A DNA stretch of 64,000 nucleotides from Desulfovibrio aminophilus (GTDB lineage Bacteria; Desulfobacterota; Desulfovibrionia; Desulfovibrionales; Desulfovibrionaceae): positions 124,001 through 188,000 of the forward strand of contig NZ_JAMHGA010000044.1 of assembly GCF_023660105.1 (NCBI RefSeq), written 5' to 3'. This document shows, one piece after another, positions 34,045 to 42,195 of this stretch (position 1 is the first letter of the stretch; each line of letters opens with the position of its first letter). Position numbers and translations under genes: made by a program. Under the pieces are notes generated by a model. That model was not told the DNA's origin, made no database searches, and saw nothing but the letters and a program-made list of their open reading frames with translations.

Positions 34045-34953
34045 GTGGAATTCGTCTTCCAGAACATCCTGAACGCACTGCAGTGGGGCAGTTTCTACGC
34101 CCTCATCGCCCTGGGCTACACCCTGGTCTACGGGGTGCTTCTCCTCATCAACTTCGCCCACGGCGACATCTTCATGGTCGGCGCCTACATCGCCTACTTC
34201 GTGGCCACCCTGCTCCTGGGGACCATGGGCCTCGGCCCCACGGCCACCCTGGTGCTGGCGGTGCCCCTGACCATGATCCTCACCTCCTGCGTGGGCGTGA
34301 CGCTGGAGCGCGTGGCCTACCGGCCCCTGCGGCGCAAGGGCGCGCACCGGCTCTACGTGGTCATCACGGCCCTGATGTGCGGCCTGATGCTGGAGAACGG
34401 CAACCTGGCCCTGCTCGGCGCGAGCCGCAAGTATTTCCCCGAGCTCATGGAGAAGACGGTCTACACCTTCGCCGGGCTCTCCGTGACGAACCTCAAGGTG
34501 GTGGTCATCATCACCGCCTTCGTGGCCTTCGCGGTCCTGCACTTCATCGTCACCAGGACCAAGATCGGCATGGCCATGCGCGGCATCTCCTGGGACAAGT
34601 TCGCCATCCCGCTCATGGGCATCCCGGTGGACAGCATCATCGTCTTCACCTTCGTCCTGGGCTCGGGCATGGCCGGTCTGGCGGGCCTGCTCTTCGCCAT
34701 GGCCTACCCCGTCCTGGAGCCCTACATGGGCGCGCTCATCGGCTGGAAGGCCTTCATCGCCGCCGTCGTGGGCGGCATCGGAGACATCCGCGGGGCCTTC
34801 CTCGGCGGCTTTCTCCTGGCCTTCCTGGAGATCGGCGTGGCCGCCGTGTTCCCCTCGACCCTGCGCGACCTGATCGCCTTCACGGTGCTCCTGCTCATCA
34901 TGTGGCGCAAGCCCACGGGCATCTTCGGCGTGGCCAAGCACCAGAAAATCTAG
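34045..34953 (+). CDS. livH: Branched-chain amino acid ABC transporter permease LivH
   Basis: A 302-residue inner-membrane permease with about eight helices. Hallmarks: GSFYALIALGYTLVYGVLLLINFAHGDIFMVGAYIAY near the N terminus and AAVVGGIGDIRGAFLGGFLLAFLEIG near 245, the LivH EAA-like loop. It pairs with LivM. The GTG at 34045 was chosen because agagga precedes it and the first membrane segment begins soon after; in-frame codons upstream run through the livK terminator. Confidence 0.92.
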   Translation: MEFVFQNILNALQWGSFYALIALGYTLVYGVLLLINFAHGDIFMVGAYIAYFVATLLLGTMGLGPTATLVLAVPLTMILTSCVGVTLERVAYRPLRRKGAHRLYVVITALMCGLMLENGNLALLGASRKYFPELMEKTVYTFAGLSVTNLKVVVIITAFVAFAVLHFIVTRTKIGMAMRGISWDKFAIPLMGIPVDSIIVFTFVLGSGMAGLAGLLFAMAYPVLEPYMGALIGWKAFIAAVVGGIGDIRGAFLGGFLLAFLEIGVAAVFPSTLRDLIAFTVLLLIMWRKPTGIFGVAKHQKI

Positions 34954-34971
34954 GCAAGCGGATAACCGACG

Positions 34972-35985
34972 ATGCAACGATACGCGCTGAACGCCTCACT
35001 CCTCGTCCTGGCCCTGATCATCATCGGCCTGTCCCAGGCCGGGGCCATCGACCTCTACGTGCAGTCCGTGATCATGTTCATGGCCATCAACGTGATCATG
35101 TCCTCCAGCCTGAACCTGGTGAACGGCAACATGGGCGAGTTTTCCTGCGGCCACGGCGGCTTCATGTGCGTCGGGGCCTACGTGGGATCGCTGATCTCCA
35201 TGCTCCTGTTCACCAACAGCAAGCTCTTCGGGGCCGCGCTCCTGCCGCCCGCCACGGCCATCTTCCTCTTCCCCGTGGTCCTGCTGGGCGCGGGCATCGT
35301 GGCGGCCCTGGCCGGAATCATCGTGGCCGTCCCCTCGTTCAAGACCCGGGGCGACTACTTGGCCATCATCACCCTGGCGGTGAACTACATCGTCATCTCG
35401 GCCATCCAGAACCTGGACGTCATCGGCGGGCCCAGGGGGCTCACCGGCATGCGCCCGGCCATCTCGGCCATGGGCGACGTGATCAACCTGCCCTGGATGA
35501 TGATCTGGGTCCTCATCGGCTGCTTCGGCTCGGTCTTCCTCATCCGCCGCTACATCTCCTCGACCTACGGCAAGGGCGTCAACGCCGTGTGCCAGGACGA
35601 GATCGCGGCCGAGATCATGAGCGTGGACACCAACCGCATCAAGCTGGTGACCTTCATGGTCTCCTCCGGGCTGGCGGGCGTCGCCGGAGCCCTCTACGCC
35701 CACGTGGTCGGCTACCTGAACCCCGGCTCCTTCGACATCCTCAAGTCCACCGAGGCCATGGTCATGGTCTACCTGGGCGGCATGGGCTCCCTGTCCGGCT
35801 CGGTGATCTCGGCGGTGGTCTTCACCCTCCTGCTGGAGGCCCTGCGGCCCCTGCAGATATACAAGTGGGTCATCGTGCCCCTGATCCTCATCCTGCTCAT
35901 GCAGTTCCGGCCCGAGGGCATCATGGGCAACAAGGAATTGTCCGACCTGTTCCCCAGGTTGCGCAAGTACTTCACGTTCAAGTAG
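34972..35985 (+). CDS. livM: Branched-chain amino acid ABC transporter permease LivM
   Basis: A 337-residue permease. Typical LivM elements: INVIMSSSLNLVNGNMGEFSCGHGGFMCVGAYVGSL near residue 45, AVPSFKTRGDYLAIITLAVNYIV near 120 and VMVYLGGMGSLSGSVISAVVFTLLLEALR near 265. It forms the membrane channel with LivH. It begins 18 bp after livH. Confidence 0.93.
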   Translation: MQRYALNASLLVLALIIIGLSQAGAIDLYVQSVIMFMAINVIMSSSLNLVNGNMGEFSCGHGGFMCVGAYVGSLISMLLFTNSKLFGAALLPPATAIFLFPVVLLGAGIVAALAGIIVAVPSFKTRGDYLAIITLAVNYIVISAIQNLDVIGGPRGLTGMRPAISAMGDVINLPWMMIWVLIGCFGSVFLIRRYISSTYGKGVNAVCQDEIAAEIMSVDTNRIKLVTFMVSSGLAGVAGALYAHVVGYLNPGSFDILKSTEAMVMVYLGGMGSLSGSVISAVVFTLLLEALRPLQIYKWVIVPLILILLMQFRPEGIMGNKELSDLFPRLRKYFTFK

Positions 35986-36005
35986 CAGGCGGAGACGGAA
36001 ACGAG

Positions 36006-36773
36006 ATGACGCTTCTTTCCATCAACGGACTGACCCAGAAGTTCGGCGGCCTGTTGGCCGTGTCCGACTTCAACATCACCCTCGAGGGCGGCGAGCTGGT
36101 CGGCCTCATCGGCCCCAACGGCGCGGGCAAGACCACGGTCTTCAACCTGGTCTCGGGCTTCTACCAGCCCACGGACGGCGCGATCGTCCTCAACGGGGCC
36201 AAGACCAGGGGGCTGCGGCCCCATCAGGTCACGGCCCTGGGCGTGGCCCGCACCTTCCAGAACATCCGCCTCTGGCACGACATGACCGTGCTGGACAACA
36301 TCCGCGTCTCCCAGCACTACCGCATGGGCTACAGCCTGCTGGACGCCTTCCGGCGCTCCAAGCGGTATCGGGAGAACGAAAAACGCATCGACTCCATCGC
36401 CCTGGACCTGCTGGAGGCCATGGACCTGCGCCAGTACGCGGACGAGTATCCCAAGAACCTGCCCTACGGCCTGCAACGCCGGGTGGAGATCGCCCGGGCC
36501 ATGTCCGTGCAGCCCAAGCTGCTGCTCCTGGACGAGCCCGCGGCGGGCCTGAACTCCGCCGACGTGGACGGGCTCATCAAGCTGGTGCGTTGGATTCACA
36601 AGGAGTTCGGGATCACCATCTGGATGATCGAGCACCAGATGAAGGTGGTCATGAGCCTGTGCTCCTGGATCAAGGTCATCGACTTCGGCTCGACCATCGC
36701 CGAGGGCACGCCCGAGCAGATCCAGAGCAACCCCACCGTGATCAAAGCCTACCTGGGAGACGACACGATTTGA
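36006..36773 (+). CDS. livG: Branched-chain amino acid ABC transporter ATPase LivG
   Basis: A 255-residue ABC ATPase: Walker A GPNGAGKTT near residue 39, ARTFQNIRLWHDMTVLDNIRV (LivG-type Q-loop), NLPYGLQRRVEIARAM as signature (LPYG replacing LSGG, as is usual for LivG), Walker B LLLLDEPAAGLN, and the switch histidine in IEHQMKVVM. ATG 36006 follows livM by 20 bp. Its stop overlaps the livF start codon. Confidence 0.94.
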   Translation: MTLLSINGLTQKFGGLLAVSDFNITLEGGELVGLIGPNGAGKTTVFNLVSGFYQPTDGAIVLNGAKTRGLRPHQVTALGVARTFQNIRLWHDMTVLDNIRVSQHYRMGYSLLDAFRRSKRYRENEKRIDSIALDLLEAMDLRQYADEYPKNLPYGLQRRVEIARAMSVQPKLLLLDEPAAGLNSADVDGLIKLVRWIHKEFGITIWMIEHQMKVVMSLCSWIKVIDFGSTIAEGTPEQIQSNPTVIKAYLGDDTI

Positions 36774-37504
36774 GCACGCTCTTGGAAGTGACGGACCTCA
36801 AGGTCCGCTACGGCAACATCGAGGCCCTGCACGGTCTGACCTTCCACGTGGACGAAGGGGAGATCGTGACCCTCATCGGGGCCAACGGCGCGGGCAAGAC
36901 CACCACCCTGCTCTCCATCAGCCGGGTCTTCCCCCCCGAGGGGCCCAAGGTGGTTTCGGGCGACATCCGCTACAAGGGCCAGAGCATCCTGGGCGTGGCG
37001 CCGGACAAGGTCGTCTCGGAGCTGCACGCCGTGCTCGTGCCCGAGGGGCGGCGCATCTTCGGCAACCTCACCGTGGAGGAGAACCTCAAGCTGGCCACTT
37101 ACGCCCGCAAGGATTCCGACGCGGACATCCAGCACGACTACGAGCGGGTCTACGGACTCTTCCCGCGCCTGGCCGAGCGCCGCAAGCAGCGCAGCGAGTC
37201 CCTCTCCGGCGGCGAGCAGCAGATGCTGGCCGTGGGCCGGGCGCTCATGTCCCGCTGCACCTTCATCATGCTCGACGAGCCGAGCATGGGCCTGGCCCCG
37301 CTGCTCATGTACGACATGTTCCGCACCCTCAAGGAGCTGAACAGCCAGGGCCTGACCATCCTGCTCGTGGAGCAGAACGCCAAGCTGGCGCTCAAGTTCG
37401 CCCACCGGGGCTACGTCATCGACACCGGCGAGATCGTGGCCCAGGGCCCCTGCGACACGCTCATGGACGATCCCGAGGTGAAGAAGGCCTACCTCGGCGG
37501 CTGA
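36770..37504 (+). CDS. livF: Branched-chain amino acid ABC transporter ATPase LivF
   Basis: A 244-residue ABC ATPase: Walker A GANGAGKTTTLLSISRVF near residue 38, LVPEGRRIFGNLTVEENL (LivF Q-loop), signature SLSGGEQQMLAVGRALMS, Walker B FIMLDEPSMGLAP, and EQNAKLALKFAHRGYVIDTGEI. No ATG or GTG is available near the expected start; TTG 36770 overlaps the livG stop by 3 nt (TTGA), implying translational coupling. A terminator follows. Confidence 0.93.
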   Translation: MSTLLEVTDLKVRYGNIEALHGLTFHVDEGEIVTLIGANGAGKTTTLLSISRVFPPEGPKVVSGDIRYKGQSILGVAPDKVVSELHAVLVPEGRRIFGNLTVEENLKLATYARKDSDADIQHDYERVYGLFPRLAERRKQRSESLSGGEQQMLAVGRALMSRCTFIMLDEPSMGLAPLLMYDMFRTLKELNSQGLTILLVEQNAKLALKFAHRGYVIDTGEIVAQGPCDTLMDDPEVKKAYLGG

Positions 37505-37528
37505 AGCACGGCGGCACGAAAAAACTCG

Positions 37529-37570
37529 CGGCCGGAGCGTCTTGGCAAGACGCTCCGGCCGTGTTCTTTT
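37529..37570 (+). terminator. Intrinsic terminator of the liv operon
   Basis: A 15-bp perfect stem (arms 37529-37543 and 37547-37561) with a 3-nt GGC loop, followed by tgttcttttt. This is one of the strongest hairpins in the window. Confidence 0.93.
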
Positions 37571-37626
37571 TCATTCCGCCCGCGTGGTCCCCGGGCGGTC
37601 CGAGGGACAGGGATGCGGCCCCCGCG

Positions 37627-39237
37627 CTAAGCGCCCTGGCCCTCGCCGGAGGGTTCCCCCTCCTCCTTGCGGCCGGGCCGGATGCCGAAGCGGCCGAGAA
37701 TCTCGGCCAGCTTGGCCTTCATGTTCGTGGTCGTGCGCGCGACCATCTCCAGATCCACCAGGACCACGGCCTCGACTTTCACCGAGGCCCCTTCCCAGAG
37801 GGAGAGAATGGCCAGCTTGAGCGGCTCCTCCATCTGGAGCAGCCCCATGGCGGCGGCCAGTTCGCGGCCCGTGCGCTGGCGGAAGAGGAGCATGTCCGGC
37901 CGCCCGCGATCCGGGCCCCAGAGCTTGGCCTTGCGGATCTTGGTCAGGCCCGAGGCGAACAGGGCGTCCACTCCGGCCTGGGGCGTGCGCCGCAGGCGCA
38001 GGGAGCGGATCGAGAGCTTGCCGCCCTCGGGCGCGGCCAAGTCGCGCAGCAGGTGCAGGAACTGGTTCTCCAGCAGGTAGAAGAGCACCCGCTCCAGGGA
38101 GTCGAAGTCGAAGGCGCCCACCAGGGCCTTGATGCTCTCCTGGGCCGCCGGGAAAAAGGCGTTCAAGGCCTGGGCGAAGCTGTCCCGGGTCACGCCCACG
38201 GCGATGACCGCGCCCACGCCCGAGGCCACGGCCTGCTCCACGAGGAACTGCAGCGCCTTGGGGTCGGGCCGCTCCGGGGACTCCCCTTCCGGGGTCCCCT
38301 CGCGCGAGGCCCAAAGATGCTCCAGGTAGCGGTCCCGCAATTCGCGCATGGCCTCGTCGATGCAGGCGATGCGGGCCACGAACTCCACGTCCGCCCGCGA
38401 GAGCACGTTCTCCGGGATGAAGGCCAGCCCCTTGTTCAGGCAGGAAAGGACCACCTTGAAGGTCTTCTGCTCCTCGGGGTCCGTGACCAGGCGCTCGATG
38501 GCGCTCTGGATGCGGGTCTTCTCCACGGCCTGGGCCAGCGGGTTGAGCCGGGCCAACACGTCGTCGAAGGCGTAGCGGATGAAGAGCTGCTGCCCCTCGC
38601 GGGTCAGGGAATAGCGGTCGCCGGAGCGGATGTCCTCGAAGGCGGCCTTGACCTGCTGGGCCACGAAGCGCTCGATGAAGGCCCGCCAGAAATTCTGGTC
38701 CAGCTCCATCTGCTGGATCAGGGCGTTGTAACGGTCCAGGCCTCCGGCCCCGAAGTGCCGGAGCACGATCTCCTCGAAGTTGTCCGTGATGAGGCCCAGG
38801 GCGTAGACCACGCCCTGCAGGCACTTGATGAGCAGGGTCTCGGTGTTCTCCAGCTGGACGCGCAACTCCCCGGCCCGGACCTGGTCCGGGCCGTCCTTGC
38901 TCTTGCCGTAGTGCGTGAGCAGGACGATGAAGTTGCCGGTGAGCTTGCGGACATATTCGTAGGCCGGGTGCTCGCCGCCACGCTGGCAGATGAGATTGAT
39001 GACGCTGTTCTGCTGGGTCTCCAGCAGGGGATACTCGTTGATGTTGGCCCGGTTGGCCCGGATGAACTCCAGGAGGAGCTCCCGCTCCATGACCTCGCGC
39101 AGGGAGCTGCGCTCCTTGAGCTGGTCGAGCTTGTCCACGTAGGCGGCGAGCCGCTGGCTCCGGTCCGGGGCCTGGCCGTCGTCGGGAGCCTGGGGGGCGG
39201 GAGATTGGGTTTCGGGCGCTTCGGTCGGTTCCGGCAT
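37627..39237 (-). CDS. Large soluble helical protein of unknown function
   Basis: A 536-residue protein with no signal peptide or membrane helix. The N-terminal 30 residues are proline/glutamine-rich and probably disordered. The rest is mainly alpha-helical, with segments such as LLLEFIRANRANINEYPLLETQQNSVINLICQ, TLLIKCLQGVVYALGLITDNFEEIVLRHFG and FDFDSLERVLFYLLENQFLHLL. A beta-containing end (SVKVEAVVLVDLEMVARTTTNMKAKLAEILGRFGI) is reminiscent of small GTP-regulator or PilZ-adjacent folds, but no domain could be named. Monocistronic, facing the liv terminator. Probably lineage-specific. Confidence 0.7.
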   Translation of the reverse strand: MPEPTEAPETQSPAPQAPDDGQAPDRSQRLAAYVDKLDQLKERSSLREVMERELLLEFIRANRANINEYPLLETQQNSVINLICQRGGEHPAYEYVRKLTGNFIVLLTHYGKSKDGPDQVRAGELRVQLENTETLLIKCLQGVVYALGLITDNFEEIVLRHFGAGGLDRYNALIQQMELDQNFWRAFIERFVAQQVKAAFEDIRSGDRYSLTREGQQLFIRYAFDDVLARLNPLAQAVEKTRIQSAIERLVTDPEEQKTFKVVLSCLNKGLAFIPENVLSRADVEFVARIACIDEAMRELRDRYLEHLWASREGTPEGESPERPDPKALQFLVEQAVASGVGAVIAVGVTRDSFAQALNAFFPAAQESIKALVGAFDFDSLERVLFYLLENQFLHLLRDLAAPEGGKLSIRSLRLRRTPQAGVDALFASGLTKIRKAKLWGPDRGRPDMLLFRQRTGRELAAAMGLLQMEEPLKLAILSLWEGASVKVEAVVLVDLEMVARTTTNMKAKLAEILGRFGIRPGRKEEGEPSGEGQGA

Positions 39238-39355
39238 GCATCACTCCAGGGACAAGGAAAAGAGCACTCAGTGTCAGGAAAACGAGAAGAAAGTCAAGGG
39301 GTGGGTGAAGCGTAGAACGTCTTGACGCGCTTGTCCCGCTGGGTCAGAAGGGGCC

Positions 39356-39673
39356 ATGATCATCTGCACCCGTTGCGGCGCGGCCAACGAGGACGACGAA
39401 CTCCTCTGCCAGGAATGCGGCCGCAAGCTCCAGTCAGGCCTCCACACCCCCGGCGCCGGGAAAAACGGCGAAAACCGGGGCCCGCTCAGCCCCATGCGCG
39501 TCCAGCCCGTGTCGGCCATGCTCCGGCGCCTGCTGCTCAAGGGGGCGGAGGCATGGGTCTACGCCCTGATCCTGGCCGCCGCGGGCCTCTTCGCCGCGGT
39601 CACCGGGGAATGGCGGGCCCTGGCCCCGGCCGTGGCCCTCATTGGGCTGGTGGCGTGGACCCGGAAGGTGTAG
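39356..39673 (+). CDS. Zinc-ribbon membrane protein
   Basis: A 105-residue protein with an N-terminal zinc ribbon (CTRCGAANEDDELLCQECGRKL, two CxxC pairs at residues 4-21), a flexible linker, and two hydrophobic helices (EAWVYALILAAAGLFAAVTG and LAPAVALIGLVAW). The ribbon should be cytoplasmic. Function unknown. Its last 35 bp overlap the end of the convergent gene. Confidence 0.68.
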   Translation: MIICTRCGAANEDDELLCQECGRKLQSGLHTPGAGKNGENRGPLSPMRVQPVSAMLRRLLLKGAEAWVYALILAAAGLFAAVTGEWRALAPAVALIGLVAWTRKV

Positions 39674-40175
39674 CCGGGGCAGGCTCCGGGCTGGTGGCGT
39701 TGCCGAAAGTGCCCGCGCGCAACTCGTCCTGAAGGATGGTCGGAATCGGCCGGTCCCAGAAGGCGTTCTCCTTCTCGATGGTGAGCTGCTTGGCCGTCTT
39801 CTTGCCCACGCAGCGGGCCTGGCCGCCGATGGCGCAGTCAGGCTCGCTCAGGCGGAAGACCCCGCTCATCTTGGCCGGATCATACACATAGGGGATCGTC
39901 CGCAGGATCGCGGGCGTGGTCTCCCCGCTCACGAGGATGGCGTCGGCGGTCACGCGGCAGGTGAAGCGCGTGTCCCGGGCGCCGTAGTGCACGGTGTAGA
40001 GGTAGACGCCGTCGCCGATCTTGGCCACGAAGGCCAGCTCGTTCTTCTTCTTGCACAGCAGCCGCGACAGGGCCGAGGAGCAGAGGCAGAGGTTCATGTC
40101 GTCGGGGCCGGCCTGCTGGGCCTGGGCTGGAATGGCCAGGCAGAGCGCGAGGATGAGGACGAGGATGGCGCGCAT
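39639..40175 (-). CDS. Exported hypothetical protein
   Basis: A 178-residue protein with a Sec signal peptide (MRAILVLILALCLAIPAQAQQ). The mature chain has several cysteines (DMNLCLCSSALSRLLCKKK; FTCRV; DCAIGGQARCVGKK) that may form disulfides in the periplasm, and a proline-rich tail (SPEPAPATPSGSTPPAQ). No family was recognised. It overlaps the convergent zinc-ribbon gene. The next upstream minus-strand gene ends 3 bp before its start. Confidence 0.62.
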   Translation of the reverse strand: MRAILVLILALCLAIPAQAQQAGPDDMNLCLCSSALSRLLCKKKNELAFVAKIGDGVYLYTVHYGARDTRFTCRVTADAILVSGETTPAILRTIPYVYDPAKMSGVFRLSEPDCAIGGQARCVGKKTAKQLTIEKENAFWDRPIPTILQDELRAGTFGNATSPEPAPATPSGSTPPAQ

Positions 40176-40177
40176 GC

Positions 40178-40384
40178 TCACTCCGGGATCAGAAAGGTCT
40201 GGAACCCCTCGGGGCTGTCGGTTTCGCACTGCTCGCGGCAGCCCGTGCACTGGTAGCTGCCGTCCTTGTAGTACCAGACGGCCTTGGCCGGATCGGGACA
40301 GCTGAAGCCCAGGTACACCGACTGGTCCACGCTGCCGCGGAAGCGCCGGTAGCCCTGGTCCCGGATATACTCGACAAAACGCAT
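40178..40384 (-). CDS. 68-residue hypothetical protein with a CxxCxxxC motif
   Basis: A small soluble protein: MRFVEYIRDQGYRRFRGSVDQSVYLGF start, then CPDPAKAVWYYKDGSYQCTGCREQCETDSPEGFQ. The cysteines (CTGCREQC, plus one upstream) could hold zinc. The ATG at 40384 is preceded by gaggcgg. It sits between cheX and the exported protein gene in the same direction, probably in one transcript. Confidence 0.58.
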   Translation of the reverse strand: MRFVEYIRDQGYRRFRGSVDQSVYLGFSCPDPAKAVWYYKDGSYQCTGCREQCETDSPEGFQTFLIPE

Positions 40385-40395
40385 GGCGCCCCGCC

Positions 40396-40860
40396 TCAGC
40401 TCTCGAAGCTGAACTCCAGGGTGAATCCGCCGTGCTCGGTCTCGAAGGGAATGGCCATGATCGGCCCGGAGGAGATGTGGGAGATCACATGGTTGTCGCC
40501 CATGATCACCGTGGGCGTCCCGGCCTGGAAGACCATGCCCATCTCGGCCAGCCCGCTGCGGGCCTGCCCGGAGACCATATTGGTGATTTCGCCCACCGCG
40601 TCGCGCACGTCGCTGACGATGTCCGTGACCGCGTCCCCGAGCATGTTCTTGACGATGGCCACGGCGCACGACTTCTCAAAGGAAAGGGAAATGGTTCCGT
40701 TCTTGGCCCCGGTGATGCCCACCACGGCGGAGACGTCGCCCTTGGCCAGGGAGTCGCGCTTGACATAGGGCTTGCCCGCCTTGGGCGAGATCATGGCCAT
40801 CATGGAGAGCACGCCCACCGTGGCGGTGACGAAAGGCTTGGCGATATTGACGGTATCCAC
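40396..40860 (-). CDS. cheX: CheX-type chemotaxis phosphatase
   Basis: A 154-residue protein of the CheC/CheX/FliY family, which dephosphorylates CheY-P. The key E-x2-N motif is intact in AVGEITNMVSGQAR near residue 75. Other family features are AKPFVTATVGVLSMMA at the start and ISLSFEKSCAVAIVKNMLG near 50. I preferred GTG 40860 (gaggtagg 9 nt upstream) to TTG 40869, where the Shine-Dalgarno would be too close. A sigma-54 promoter lies about 75 bp upstream. Confidence 0.88.
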   Translation of the reverse strand: MDTVNIAKPFVTATVGVLSMMAMISPKAGKPYVKRDSLAKGDVSAVVGITGAKNGTISLSFEKSCAVAIVKNMLGDAVTDIVSDVRDAVGEITNMVSGQARSGLAEMGMVFQAGTPTVIMGDNHVISHISSGPIMAIPFETEHGGFTLEFSFES

Positions 40861-40943
40861 GTTCGACAACCTACCTCATCGAAAAGAACCGGCGGGGCCG
40901 GAGAACCGATTCACCCATCCGCCTCTTGAAGCCATACAATGAT

Positions 40944-40959
40944 TGCAACACTTTTGCCA
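40944..40959 (-). promoter_or_regulatory. Sigma-54 promoter upstream of cheX
   Basis: On the minus strand TGGCAAAAGTGTTGCA: an exact TGGCA-N6-TTGCA with correct spacing of the GG (-24) and GC (-12) elements. Predicted start near 40933, about 73 nt before the cheX start codon. It fits RpoN control of chemotaxis/flagellar genes and requires an enhancer-binding activator. Confidence 0.75.
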
Positions 40960-41514
40960 AGTATAAAGCTCCCCGCGCACCCGGCGGCGCGGCTCATCGG
41001 CCGCTGGCGGGCGGGCTCCCGGCGCGGCTTCGTGGTCTGCGAAACGGGCTTTTCCCGTGCCGGGTTTACAAAACGGGAGGGCCCGTGTTACGGTTTCTTT
41101 ACACGACAACCTAACCCCCTGTATTGCCGTCCCCTTCACCCCGTCCTTGTCGAAAAATCCTCGTTGCCCCCGAGTCCATATTTTTTTCTAAACTATGTCT
41201 AGAAAAGGCCCAGTATTTCCGGCGAATATCACTTCAAGCATCTGTTGAAAACTTTTCCTGTTTTCCAATAATCGCCGCTCATCGTCCATATAACTCTAAT
41301 TCAGCCAAAGCCTTCCTTTTTTTCGGCTGCTCCCCCTGTACAAAAAATACCTCCGGGCGTATACCGGAGCCCACGTTCGCTGTGCTGTTTCGCTGTCTCG
41401 GCCGTCGGCCGATTTCTCCGCCGGAACGGGACGGAGCTTCGCGGGGTTCCCCGCCGAAAACCGTCATCGCCGCTCCGGCCCCCTCAACCGGCGCGTCTCG
41501 CGCCCCGGCTGGTC
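40960..41514. other. Long intergenic region, cheX / nrdG
   Basis: About 555 bp without a convincing gene. The left third is GC-rich. A markedly AT-rich patch (41155-41350) holds a sigma-70-like pair TTGAAA-N16-AATAAT (41245-41272) pointing toward nrdG, T-runs, and two copies of GTCCATAT (41174 and 41284). A 6-bp hairpin CTCCGG-N7-CCGGAG lies near 41352-41372. No riboswitch or tRNA was recognised. It probably carries promoter and oxygen/redox or NrdR-type control of nrdGD. Confidence 0.5.
41245..41272 (+). promoter_or_regulatory. Candidate promoter of nrdG-nrdD
   Basis: TTGAAA (41245-41250), 16-bp spacer, AATAAT (41267-41272), in an AT-rich patch about 240 bp upstream of the nrdG start. This would leave a long 5' untranslated region. 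Confidence 0.45.
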
Positions 41515-42195
41515 ATGGAAGAACACGCCTCCATATGGAATCATCTGCGCGGTCTGCAGCGCCTTTCCCTCTGCGACTGGCCCGGCCGCTCCTGCTGCGT
41601 GATCTTCCTCGGAGGCTGCAACTTCCGCTGCCCCACCTGCCACAACTTCGAGCTGGCCTGGAACATGGAAAGCCAGCCCCTGTTCGCCCGCTCCAAACTC
41701 CTGCTCTTCCTGGCCGAGCGCAAGCGCTGGCTGGACGGGGTCACGATCACCGGCGGCGAGGCCACCTGCGCCCCGGGCCTGGGCGAACTGCTCCACGCGA
41801 TCCACAAGATCGGCCTGCCCGTGAAGCTGGACAGCAACGGCATGCGCCCCGACGTCCTGGCCGAGGCCCTGGAGGCCGGACTGGCCGCGCACTGCGCCGT
41901 GGACGTGAAGGGCCCCTACGCCAAATATCCCGCCCTGAGCGGGGGCTGCGTCACCGCCGAGGCGGCGCGGACCAACCTGGAGTCCGTCTTCGCCCTGGCC
42001 GAGCGCCGTCCCGGCGCCTTCTCCTTCCGCCTGACCCGCGTGCCCGGGCTGACCGGCGACGACATCGAGACCGCAAGGGGTTACCTCCCCGCTGGACATA
42101 CACTCACGCTGCAAACGTACAGAGCCCCGAGGAGAGCACATGCCCACGCAGATCATGAAGCGCGACGGCCGGTTGGAAACGTGGTCAACGGATAG
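41515..42195 (+). CDS. nrdG: Anaerobic ribonucleotide reductase activating protein (radical SAM, NrdG2 type)
   Basis: A 226-residue radical-SAM activase that generates the glycyl radical of NrdD. The cluster motif is CNFRCPTC (CxxxCxxC) near residue 39, followed by VTITGGEATCAPGLGELL (SAM-binding GGE), VKLDSNGMRPDVL and VDVKGPYAKYPALSG. Length and motif layout fit the TIGR02495-type NrdG2 rather than E. coli NrdG. Its last 56 bp overlap the nrdD start, so they are translated together. Confidence 0.9.
   Translation: MEEHASIWNHLRGLQRLSLCDWPGRSCCVIFLGGCNFRCPTCHNFELAWNMESQPLFARSKLLLFLAERKRWLDGVTITGGEATCAPGLGELLHAIHKIGLPVKLDSNGMRPDVLAEALEAGLAAHCAVDVKGPYAKYPALSGGCVTAEAARTNLESVFALAERRPGAFSFRLTRVPGLTGDDIETARGYLPAGHTLTLQTYRAPRRAHAHADHEARRPVGNVVNG

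Noticed and set aside
41174-41291. Repeated GTCCATAT as a defined operator pair
   Set aside because: Eight-base identity at 110-bp distance in AT-rich DNA may be chance; no symmetry and no known regulator match.
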